Source: UBA9647 sp963739335
GTDB taxonomy: Bacteria; Bacteroidota; Ignavibacteria; UBA10030
NCBI GenBank assembly: GCA_963739335.1
Contig: CAVUAC010000100.1
Span: 28,097-92,096, forward strand
DNA: 64,000 nt
Direction: 5' to 3'
The notes beneath the pieces are model-generated. The model was given only the letters and a program-made list of their open reading frames with translations, had not been told where the DNA came from and searched no databases. Every line of letters begins with the position of its first letter. Positions within the stretch are counted from its first letter, which is position 1. Shown piece by piece: positions 17,650-26,145 of this stretch. The position numbers and the translations under genes were made by a program.

Positions 17650-18156
17650 ATGAAGAGACTCATCAAGATCCTGCCCCTGCTCTTGCTTATCTCCTGCAAT
17701 CCATTCGCGCCGGCGTTGGATGAGAGCCTTGACTCGGGGAGCTCGATACTCGGCGATGCATCGACGATCGATGGGGTCTTCCAGAATATCAAGTACACGT
17801 ACACGTTTCGCGATACGACGATCTACGGCCAACTGATCAATGCAGACTATTCCTTTGTCTATCGGGACTATGATCGGGGAGTCGAGGTCACGTGGGGAAG
17901 AGACGAAGAGATGCAGACAACCCGGGGCTTGTTTGTCAATGTCCAGCGCCTGGACCTTGTTTGGAACAATATCGTCACCTTCTCAACTGATTCGTTGAAC
18001 ACGCAGGCATATGTGAGCCGGAATTTCAATCTCACGGTGACGTTTAACCCGAGCGACATCATCCGCGTGGACGGCTACGCGACCCTGGCTCTCGCGCGGT
18101 TGAAATCACAGGACCCGTGGCAGATTGTGCGCTGGCGGGATGAGTCGAATTTCTAG
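17650..18156 (+). CDS. Lipoprotein of unknown function
   Basis: A 168-residue protein whose signal peptide (MKRLIKILPLLLLISCNPF) ends at a LISC lipobox with Cys16. The mature part ends DPWQIVRWRDE, matching the WVIWQWIDE end of the preceding lipoprotein. The two are likely distant paralogues of an NTF2-like type, though this rests on a short C-terminal pattern. It precedes pheA by 12 bases. No function can be assigned. Confidence 0.65.
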   Translation: MKRLIKILPLLLLISCNPFAPALDESLDSGSSILGDASTIDGVFQNIKYTYTFRDTTIYGQLINADYSFVYRDYDRGVEVTWGRDEEMQTTRGLFVNVQRLDLVWNNIVTFSTDSLNTQAYVSRNFNLTVTFNPSDIIRVDGYATLALARLKSQDPWQIVRWRDESNF

Positions 18157-18168
18157 TGGAATGATGGA

Positions 18169-18999
18169 ATGCTGACAGTTGCTTATCAGGGTGAGCCGGG
18201 GGCGTTCAGCGAAGAGGCAGCGCGGGGTTATTTTGGCTCGCGTCCACGGCTTCTCCCCATGGAGAGCTTCAAAGACGTCTTCGGATTCGCCTCGAAGCAT
18301 CCGTCGGCCTATGGTATCGTTCCCATCGAAAACTCCGTGTTCGGCAGCGTCCACCAGAACTATGATCTTCTGCTGCGGCACAAGCTGCACATCGTGGGCG
18401 AGGTGAAGCTGCGGATACAACTCCACATGATGACACTGCCCGGCGTGCCGTTGAAGTCTGTCCGGTCTATCTATTCGCATCCTCAGGCGCTCGGTCAATG
18501 TGAGGAGTTCCTGCGTTCGTTGCGTGGAGTGAGCGTGGTGGCGTATTATGACACCGCGGGCTCGGCGAAGATGATCCGTGGGCAGCACCGTCGTGACGCG
18601 GCCGCGATCGCCAGCGTTCGGGCAGCGCGCACGTATGGCTTGTCGATTATCCGGCGGAATGTTGAAAGCAACCATCGCAACTTCACACGGTTCATCGTTC
18701 TTTCACGCGATGCAAGGCGGGCAGAGAGCCTTGAAAAAACGTCTCTCGTCTTTGCTGCGAAGAATGTGCCGGGGGCTCTCTTCAAGGCGCTTGCTGTCTT
18801 TGCCCTCCGCGAGATCAATATGCTCAAGATCGAGTCACGTCCGAACGTCGGCAAGCCGTGGGAGTACCTCTTCTATCTGGATATCGAGGGTTCTCCGGCG
18901 GAAAAGCAGGTGCACCAGGCTCTCAAGCATCTCGGAGAACTGACGACGTTTGTCCGTGTGCTCGGCGCCTATCCCTTTGGAACCACCATCAAGAGTTGA
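18169..18999 (+). CDS. pheA: Prephenate dehydratase
   Basis: Converts prephenate to phenylpyruvate in phenylalanine synthesis. It is 276 residues with a dehydratase domain and a C-terminal ACT domain. AYQGEPGAFSEEAA opens the protein, YGIVPIENSVFGSV (about 47-60) and YSHPQALGQCEEFL (103-116) line the active site, and the catalytic RNFTRFIVL motif is near 166-174. The ACT domain has the ESRP phenylalanine-binding motif, so feedback inhibition by phenylalanine is expected. It is a monofunctional form without chorismate mutase. ftsX begins 2 bases after its stop. Confidence 0.95.
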   Translation: MLTVAYQGEPGAFSEEAARGYFGSRPRLLPMESFKDVFGFASKHPSAYGIVPIENSVFGSVHQNYDLLLRHKLHIVGEVKLRIQLHMMTLPGVPLKSVRSIYSHPQALGQCEEFLRSLRGVSVVAYYDTAGSAKMIRGQHRRDAAAIASVRAARTYGLSIIRRNVESNHRNFTRFIVLSRDARRAESLEKTSLVFAAKNVPGALFKALAVFALREINMLKIESRPNVGKPWEYLFYLDIEGSPAEKQVHQALKHLGELTTFVRVLGAYPFGTTIKS

Positions 19000-19001
19000 A
19001 T

Positions 19002-19889
19002 ATGCAGCTCGTCTACATCTTTCGTGAAGGATTTTCGGGATTCCGGCGTGCGAAACTCTCCATGGTTGCCGCGATCACGACAATCTGCGTTTCTCTTCTC
19101 CTCCTTGGAACCTTTTCGATCCTCGTTGTGAACGCCAACAGCGTCGTGGAAGCATTGCGGGAGAAAGTTGAGATGGAGGCTTTTCTTGCGGACCATCTGT
19201 CGCCCATCGAGACCTCGATTGTCCGGGACAGTATCGCGAAGCTGGAGGGGGTGCGTGAAGTGCGCTACGTTTCCAAGGAGCAGGCAGCAGCGATTTTCAA
19301 GGAGGAATTCGGTGAGGACATCCATCGAGTTCTGGACTTCAATCCGCTTCCGGCTTCCGTCAAGATCTTCCTGAAGGAAGGCTACAGAACCGCGAAGGGG
19401 GCCGAAGCTATCTACAATTCAGTGAAGCAGATCAAAGGCGTGGATGACGTCATCTACCGCAAGAGCATGCTTGAAATGCTCGACCGCAGGGCGACCATAT
19501 TCCTCTGGCTCGTGTTCGGAGTCGGGTTATTCATCACCATCTCCTCCGTTTTCCTGGTGGCGAACACGATTCGGCTTGCTATCTACGCCAAACGCAAGAT
19601 CATTCAGACTATGAAGCTGATCGGGGCGACAAAGTCTTTCGTGCGGGGGCCGTTCATTCTGGAGGGCTTGATGCAGGGATTCATTGGCGGCGCTCTGGCT
19701 GCGGGGATTCTCTTTCTCGTTTTTGAATATCTCGCTCAATGGATATCCATTGAGCTCGCAGATTTCGTGCACGTCAAGCCGGTCTATTACGGTGTAGTCG
19801 TTGCGGTGGGATGTGTGCTGGGGTTCGTCGGCAGCGCCATTTCCATCCGCCGCTTCATCAGCGAAAGCGTCGTCTACAGTCCGCGCTGA
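19002..19889 (+). CDS. ftsX: Cell-division permease-like protein FtsX
   Basis: A 295-residue inner-membrane protein of the FtsEX complex, which activates peptidoglycan hydrolases at the septum. The N-terminal helix (LSMVAAITTICVSLLLLGTF), an extracytoplasmic loop of about 110 residues with VEMEAFL and VREVRYVSKEQA, and three C-terminal TM helices follow the family plan. The segment VANTIRLAIYAKRKIIQTMKLIGAT is the family signature. The ATG at 19002 lies just after the pheA stop. The ATPase gene ftsE is not adjacent here. Confidence 0.93.
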   Translation: MQLVYIFREGFSGFRRAKLSMVAAITTICVSLLLLGTFSILVVNANSVVEALREKVEMEAFLADHLSPIETSIVRDSIAKLEGVREVRYVSKEQAAAIFKEEFGEDIHRVLDFNPLPASVKIFLKEGYRTAKGAEAIYNSVKQIKGVDDVIYRKSMLEMLDRRATIFLWLVFGVGLFITISSVFLVANTIRLAIYAKRKIIQTMKLIGATKSFVRGPFILEGLMQGFIGGALAAGILFLVFEYLAQWISIELADFVHVKPVYYGVVVAVGCVLGFVGSAISIRRFISESVVYSPR

Positions 19890-20070
19890 GAATTGCTTTT
19901 TCAGAGATTCTTTTCTACACTCTCAACGCATTGCGCGCAATATTTCTGGTCCAACGGAACCCTTCATTGATACCACCTATGTTGTTTGTCTCTATCGTTG
20001 TGCCGGACCGCGCCCGCTTTCTTCAATCAGTGAACTGATTTCTATCGACTGATCACATTAGCGAAGATCT

Positions 20071-20724
20071 ATGAATAAATTCACTGCTTTCTATCGCTCT
20101 TCCGTCGGCAAGAAGATCATCGTGAGCCTCAGCGGGCTCTTTCTCTGCACCTTCCTCATCGTCCATGCATCCGTCAATCTGTTCCTGTTCAAAGGCGCGG
20201 AATCCTATGATGTAGCGTCGGAGTTCATGTCGACGAATGCGGTCATTCGCATTATTGAGGTGGTGCTCTTCGTGGGACTGCTCGCCCACATGATCAGCGG
20301 CGTCTGGGTCTGGATGCAGAACAGGTTGACGCGGCCTGTCGGGTATGAGATGTACCGCTTGAAAGATAACACCAAGATGTCCTCGCGGACGCCGATGTTG
20401 ACGACGAGCGCCAGCCTGGTGGGGTTCTTCCTGGTCTCTCATCTCACCACATTCTGGATCCCGACGCGCTTCGGAACAGAGCACAAACTGCCCTACGACA
20501 TGGTTTCGCAGGCGTTTTCGCAGCCGACGCTCGGCATCTTCTATATCATCGCCGTGGCGTTCCTCGGATTCCACTTAAAGCATGGCTTCCAATCGGGTTT
20601 TCAGACGCTGGGCTTGAGTGACAAGCGTTACAAATGGCTGATTGACAGCGTCGCGGTGATTTTCTGGCTTATCATACCGCTCGTATTCGCCGCGATGCCG
20701 GCATATTTTCTCTGGTTCAAGTAA
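20071..20724 (+). CDS. sdhC: Succinate dehydrogenase cytochrome b subunit
   Basis: The single large membrane anchor of a type B-like succinate:quinone oxidoreductase, 217 residues with five TM helices. Helix I has KKIIVSLSGLFLCTFLIVH, and histidines at the ends of helices (VHASVNL, LLAHMISG, SHLTTFW, GFHLKHGFQ) are the likely di-heme ligands. It carries electrons from the iron-sulfur subunit to the quinone pool. It is the first gene of the sdhC-sdhA-sdhB operon. Confidence 0.94.
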   Translation: MNKFTAFYRSSVGKKIIVSLSGLFLCTFLIVHASVNLFLFKGAESYDVASEFMSTNAVIRIIEVVLFVGLLAHMISGVWVWMQNRLTRPVGYEMYRLKDNTKMSSRTPMLTTSASLVGFFLVSHLTTFWIPTRFGTEHKLPYDMVSQAFSQPTLGIFYIIAVAFLGFHLKHGFQSGFQTLGLSDKRYKWLIDSVAVIFWLIIPLVFAAMPAYFLWFK

Positions 20725-20783
20725 ATGATCCCTTCATCCCGTGTCGTTCGTATATTGACCATCGCAATGGGAGCTTACTAACA

Positions 20784-22697
20784 ATGAAGCTTGACTCGAA
20801 AATTCCTTCTGGTCCGATAGAGAAGAAGTGGGATAACCACCGCTTCGCCATGAAGCTCGTCAACCCCGCCAACAAACGGAAGTACTCCATCATCGTCGTT
20901 GGAACGGGTTTGGCCGGTGCCTCTGCTGCGGCAAGTCTCGGTGAGCTTGGGTACAATGTTCTGGCGTTCTCCTACCATGAATCGCCTCGACGAGCTCATA
21001 GCATTGCTGCGCAAGGCGGCATCAATGCGCCGAAGAATTATGCGAACGACGGCGACAGCATCTGGCGCTTGTTCTATGACACTGTCAAAGGTGGAGACTA
21101 CCGTGCGCGTGAAGCGAACGTGTACCGCCTGGCACAAGTGAGCGGCAACATCATTGACCAGTGTGTCGCACAGGGCGTTCCGTTCGCACGTGACTACGCC
21201 GGCTATCTGGACAACCGGTCGTTTGGCGGTGCACAAGTATCACGAACCTTCTACGCACGGGGCCAGACCGGACAGCAGCTGCTGCTTGGCGCGTATTCCG
21301 CTCTGAGCCGGCAGATCAACGCCGGTTCGGTCAAGTTCTTCCCTCGTCGAGAGATGCTCGATTTCGTTCTTGTCGACGGCCAGGCGCGAGGTATCGTGTG
21401 CCGCGATCTGGTGACCGGCAAGATTGAGACCTACGCAGCCAACGCAGTTGTTCTTGCAACCGGCGGTTACGGGAATACGTTTTACCTATCAACGATGGCG
21501 AAAGCCAGCAATGCGACCGCTATCTGGCGCGCATACAAGAAAGGTGCGGCGTTCGGCAACCCATGCTTCACGCAGATTCACCCGACGTGTATCCCTCAGA
21601 GCGGTGCGTATCAGTCGAAGCTCACGCTGATGAGCGAGAGCCTGCGCAACGACGGGCGCATCTGGGTTCCGAAGACGAAAGGCGATACGCGCCGGCCGGA
21701 GCAGATCCCGGAGGAGGAGCGTGACTACTACCTCGAGCGCCTGTATCCGTCATTCGGCAACCTCGTGCCGCGCGATGTCGCATCCCGGCGTGCAAAGGAG
21801 ATGTGCGACAAGGGATTCGGCGTCGGCCCGACGAGTCTTGCGGTCTATCTCGATTTTGCCGATGCGATCAAGCGCCTTGGCCGTCACGTGATCGAAGAAA
21901 GGTACGGGAACCTCTTTGATATGTACCACGAAATCTCGGCTGAGGATCCCTACAAAGGCCCAATGCGCATCTACCCCGCCATGCACTACACGATGGGCGG
22001 TCTCTGGGTTGACTACAATCTGATGAGCACGATTCCCGGTCTGTTCGTGCTCGGTGAGGCGAATTTCTCCGACCACGGAGCGAACCGGCTCGGTGCGAGC
22101 GCTCTGATGCAGGGACTCGCCGATGGTTATTTCATCGCACCGTACACGATAGGTGACTATCTTGCCTCGACGAAATTCAAGGCGGTCAAGACAGAGGATG
22201 CACCGTTCAAGGAGGCACAGGCAGGCATCGAAGAGTTGATCAGGAAATTGATGTCCATTAATGGCACGAAAACGGTTGAAGAATTCCACCGCGAGTTGGG
22301 AAAGGTGATGTGGGAATTCGTGGGCATGGGGAGGAACAAAACGGGGCTCCGGAAGGCGCTCAAGGATATCCCCAAAATACGCGAGGAATTCTGGAAGGAT
22401 GTCAAAATCGTGGGTGCCGCAAACGATTTGAACTCAGAATTGGAGCGTGCAGGCAGGGTTGCAGATTTCCTCGAACTTGGGGAGCTGCTGGCATTGGATG
22501 CCCTCCATCGTGAGGAATCGTGCGGTGGGCATTTCCGTGAAGAGCATCAGACGGAAGAAGGCGAGGCCTTGCGCGACGACAAGAAATTTGCCTATGTCGC
22601 GGCGTGGGAGTATGCCGGTGTCGGCAAGAAGCCCGTTCTGAACAAAGAGCCATTGGAGTTTGAGTACGTGAAACCTTCGCAAAGGAGCTACAAGTAA
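20784..22697 (+). CDS. sdhA: Succinate dehydrogenase flavoprotein subunit
   Basis: A 637-residue FAD-containing catalytic subunit. The dinucleotide-binding motif VVGTGLAGASAAASLGELG lies near residues 35-53. The FAD-linking histidine is in RRAHSIAAQGGIN. The catalytic block includes TQIHPTC, and the Arg-rich LRNDGRIWVPK and HYTMGGLWVDY segments are typical of the type B/E branch. GGGAG precedes the ATG by about 10 bases. A TATATT box at 20752 could be a secondary promoter inside the operon, without a good -35. Confidence 0.96.
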   Translation: MKLDSKIPSGPIEKKWDNHRFAMKLVNPANKRKYSIIVVGTGLAGASAAASLGELGYNVLAFSYHESPRRAHSIAAQGGINAPKNYANDGDSIWRLFYDTVKGGDYRAREANVYRLAQVSGNIIDQCVAQGVPFARDYAGYLDNRSFGGAQVSRTFYARGQTGQQLLLGAYSALSRQINAGSVKFFPRREMLDFVLVDGQARGIVCRDLVTGKIETYAANAVVLATGGYGNTFYLSTMAKASNATAIWRAYKKGAAFGNPCFTQIHPTCIPQSGAYQSKLTLMSESLRNDGRIWVPKTKGDTRRPEQIPEEERDYYLERLYPSFGNLVPRDVASRRAKEMCDKGFGVGPTSLAVYLDFADAIKRLGRHVIEERYGNLFDMYHEISAEDPYKGPMRIYPAMHYTMGGLWVDYNLMSTIPGLFVLGEANFSDHGANRLGASALMQGLADGYFIAPYTIGDYLASTKFKAVKTEDAPFKEAQAGIEELIRKLMSINGTKTVEEFHRELGKVMWEFVGMGRNKTGLRKALKDIPKIREEFWKDVKIVGAANDLNSELERAGRVADFLELGELLALDALHREESCGGHFREEHQTEEGEALRDDKKFAYVAAWEYAGVGKKPVLNKEPLEFEYVKPSQRSYK

Positions 22698-22773
22698 ACA
22701 ATGTAGAAGTCCGACTTCTACCGTGGGATTCGGTGGAAGAAGTCGGACTTTTTCCAGATCAAGGAGCTACAAG
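22682..22773 (+). repeat. 13-bp direct repeats flanking a hairpin between sdhA and sdhB
   Basis: AAGGAGCTACAAG occurs at 22682-22694, covering the last sdhA codons, and again at 22761-22773, where it is the sdhB ribosome site. Between them AAGTCCGACTT (22707-22717) and AAGTCGGACTT (22740-22750) form a stem followed by T residues. The layout looks like an insertion with a 13-bp duplication. The hairpin could lower or process the sdhA-sdhB message. Confidence 0.7.
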
Positions 22774-22775
22774 GA

Positions 22776-23516
<741 letters not shown>

Positions 23517-23542
23517 GAACTCTCAGGCTTCATCCGTAATGG

Positions 23543-23572
23543 AAAAGGCGACCCGATCAGGTCGCCTTTTTT
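23543..23572 (+). terminator. Terminator of the sdh operon
   Basis: AAAAGGCGACC (23543-23553), loop CGATCA, GGTCGCCTTTTTT (23560-23572): a strong intrinsic terminator 26 bases after the sdhB stop. Confidence 0.9.
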
Positions 23573-23670
23573 GTCGGGATGACCGTCACCTACCCTCAGA
23601 CAATACCATGAAGGTGCCGGTCATCTAGCCAGTTTTGGTGGTGAGCCGCGAATCGGGGGGGAATCAAGCA

Positions 23671-24939
23671 TCACTTCGTAGGCTTCACATCAAACCGCAC
23701 CGTCTTGTCCCACACCCGCTTTTCCTTCTTGATGTACTCCACATACACCGCTTTCACGACAACGTAAATCCAGAACTGGCAATACGTGAAATACATGATA
23801 AGAATCAGGCCGATGGATTTGAAGTTGTCCTCTCCATCGAACGAGATGGCGAGGAAGATCTCAAGGATGAAAAGGAAGAAGGCGAAGATCCACACAAGCG
23901 TGTACGGTCCGGGCAACGCTATGCTCACAAGTCCGAGGCCGCTGACGACGAAGAGGACGTCGGAAATGAGGATTGCAGCGAAGAAGACGTAGTACAGCGA
24001 CAGTGTATAGAGGATATCGAAAGCGAGGCGTTTCTTCTTGAACTTCGGTATCTCTTTGAAGAACTTGCCGATCACATAGTTGTTCCCGCGCACCCAGCGC
24101 ATCCGCTGGCGAAGCCACACTTTCCACTCCTGCGGTTCCTGCTCGTACGTCACCGCATATGGAATGAACTTGATCTTGTATCCCTTCTCGTAGATTCGAA
24201 TGCTCAGCTCGGAATCCTCCGTGAGGGCTTCTTCGTCCCAGCCGTCGAGCGACCGAACCAGGTCGGTCCAGATGACGAAGTTTGTGCCCGGCAGCGTTGA
24301 GATATTGTGCATTTGCCACCGGCCTGCCTGAAGAATCGACTGGAAGCTCAGCGTTTCGATGTTGATGAACCGCGTGAGCAGCGTTGCATCCTTGTTGACG
24401 GTCCTGAACTTGCCGATGACGGCACCCAGTTCCTTGTCCGAGATCAGTTGGGCGGCGAGATAGCGCAGAGCGTTTGGGGCGGGCGTGTTGTCAGCGTCGT
24501 AGATGGCGATGATGTCCGATTGCACTTGCCGGAGGCCGATATTCAAAGCTCTGGATTTCCCTCTTCCTCCTTCACCCGGCGGCACGGTGAACAGCACGAC
24601 ACGGGGATCGCCGGAAACATACCCCTGAACGACCGAGGCCGTCTCGTCCGTCGATCCGTCGTTGATGACTAGAATTCTGAGTCTGTCTGGAGGATACTCC
24701 AGCCTGAGCATCGCCTCGATGGTCTTGCCGATGACCTTCGCCTCATTATGGGCCGGTATCATGATCGTGCAGGATGGAAAATCAAACTCCGTAGCATCGA
24801 CGGATCTCTTCTGCCGGAACGATTTCAGGTAGTTGATGTAGCCGAAGAGCGTCAGCGCGAACTGGTACGCGATCATGAACCAGATCAGGATAACGGCGAC
24901 GACGAACAGAAAGCTCAGATCAACTTCAAGGACAGACAT
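23671..24939 (-). CDS. Family 2 processive glycosyltransferase (membrane)
   Basis: A 422-residue BcsA/PgaC-like polysaccharide synthase. One TM helix (10-35) precedes the GT-A domain, which has all processive motifs: DGST (94-97), DAD (148-150), TED (240-242) and QRMRW (278-282). Three or more TM helices follow (310-400). It should polymerise and export a sugar chain across the inner membrane from a UDP-sugar. It is the last gene of a minus-strand operon behind a deacetylase/hydrolase-like protein and a UDP-GlcNAc 2-epimerase, which suggests a GlcNAc- or ManNAc-based exopolysaccharide. No separate PilZ domain is seen. Confidence 0.9.
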   Translation of the reverse strand: MSVLEVDLSFLFVVAVILIWFMIAYQFALTLFGYINYLKSFRQKRSVDATEFDFPSCTIMIPAHNEAKVIGKTIEAMLRLEYPPDRLRILVINDGSTDETASVVQGYVSGDPRVVLFTVPPGEGGRGKSRALNIGLRQVQSDIIAIYDADNTPAPNALRYLAAQLISDKELGAVIGKFRTVNKDATLLTRFINIETLSFQSILQAGRWQMHNISTLPGTNFVIWTDLVRSLDGWDEEALTEDSELSIRIYEKGYKIKFIPYAVTYEQEPQEWKVWLRQRMRWVRGNNYVIGKFFKEIPKFKKKRLAFDILYTLSLYYVFFAAILISDVLFVVSGLGLVSIALPGPYTLVWIFAFFLFILEIFLAISFDGEDNFKSIGLILIMYFTYCQFWIYVVVKAVYVEYIKKEKRVWDKTVRFDVKPTK

Positions 24940-24954
24940 ACAGCTGGATTCTCG

Positions 24955-26145
24955 TTAGTTACTGTAACGACGGTGCAGGATTTTCAAAACGGTATACATA
25001 CCAGCGAGCAAGACGACCGCGAGGAAACCAAAAATTGCAATCGCCGTTGTCGACCAGAGGCTCGTCACGTTCACGCCATACGAAAATGAGTCCCCGGTGA
25101 TCACGCTCACGTCGTGCTTGCCCGGGGGTAACTGGAACGTGAAGCAGTCGTTTCCCTTCAGTGCTGTGAAGGAGTATTGCTGCCCGTCGACGAGGGCCTG
25201 CGTCGGCTCGTTGCTGAACGCCACGAGCATGCGCTCGTCGGATTCGTACGTGAATTTCGCGTCACGCATCCCGTAGGAAAGATTCAAGATGTCACTGGTC
25301 GAAGAGAGAATGCGCGGCTGGAGCTGCGAGGTTGAAAATGCCCCGCTCGCCCCCGGATTCACGTTCACCCGATGCTGGCCGGCTGGTATGAAAAACAGGT
25401 TTTCGCGCGATGCCGGAATGAGCATCCCGTCGAGGATGATGTGCGAGATTTCCTTGGGAAATCTGAGAACGAAGGAATGTTCCGCCTCGACCTCGTAATC
25501 GTTGTCAGCTCTTCGGTAGTGAATACCGTGGGCAGCGGCGCTGGCGAAGAAGGGGAGATCCTGAGGATTGACAGTTCCCTCGGCATAGAATGTGAAGCGA
25601 GGAGCGCCAACAGCGGCATCGTGTATGAGAAGGAAGCTCTCCGTCCCTGTTTGTATCACAGTGGGGAATGGTACCACGACCCCTCGTTTTCGGGTGCTCA
25701 AACTCAGATCGAGGATGTTAAGATCAAGAAGAAGTTTGGAGCGATCGCCAATGAGCTGTTCATAGCGCCGTCCGATTTGGACGTAACGATGGGGATCGGT
25801 CGACCACAGATGCTCAGCGTCCTCGACCTGCAGCGAGAATGCATACTTCTTCTGTAATGCCAGGATGTGATCCATATCGACCCCGAGCTGCTCGCGCAAC
25901 TCTGGCGAACCATAACTATCCATGGCTGTCACAATGATGTGGAAGCCTGGCCTCGTGCGGGCGTGGTCGGAGAATTCGCGCAGCAGGCGTTCATAGATCT
26001 CATCAAGCTTCCCGATGCGATACTCCGTCAGAGCAGACTGCACAAAAGGATTTGATTTCCAGTACCACGGCGAGCTCTGGTCGAAAATGCTCAAAAGGTC
26101 GATTCCGTATTTTCGTTTGACTTCCCGCACTGCAGAGGGATGCAT
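24955..26145 (-). CDS. Deacetylase/hydrolase-like exopolysaccharide protein, C-terminal part (frameshifted)
   Basis: Continues the large protein encoded at 26146-28922. The frame resumes with MHPSAVREVKRKYGIDLL, which completes the TIM-barrel-like domain of the first part. It then has an all-beta region of about 150 residues and ends in a single TM helix (TTAIAIFGFLAVVLLAGMYT) with a basic tail, so the protein is anchored with its bulk outside the cytoplasm. The ATG at 26145 is not preceded by a ribosome site. Adding one base to the GGGG run at 26146-26149 joins the two parts into about 1320 residues. Confidence 0.75.
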   Translation of the reverse strand: MHPSAVREVKRKYGIDLLSIFDQSSPWYWKSNPFVQSALTEYRIGKLDEIYERLLREFSDHARTRPGFHIIVTAMDSYGSPELREQLGVDMDHILALQKKYAFSLQVEDAEHLWSTDPHRYVQIGRRYEQLIGDRSKLLLDLNILDLSLSTRKRGVVVPFPTVIQTGTESFLLIHDAAVGAPRFTFYAEGTVNPQDLPFFASAAAHGIHYRRADNDYEVEAEHSFVLRFPKEISHIILDGMLIPASRENLFFIPAGQHRVNVNPGASGAFSTSQLQPRILSSTSDILNLSYGMRDAKFTYESDERMLVAFSNEPTQALVDGQQYSFTALKGNDCFTFQLPPGKHDVSVITGDSFSYGVNVTSLWSTTAIAIFGFLAVVLLAGMYTVLKILHRRYSN

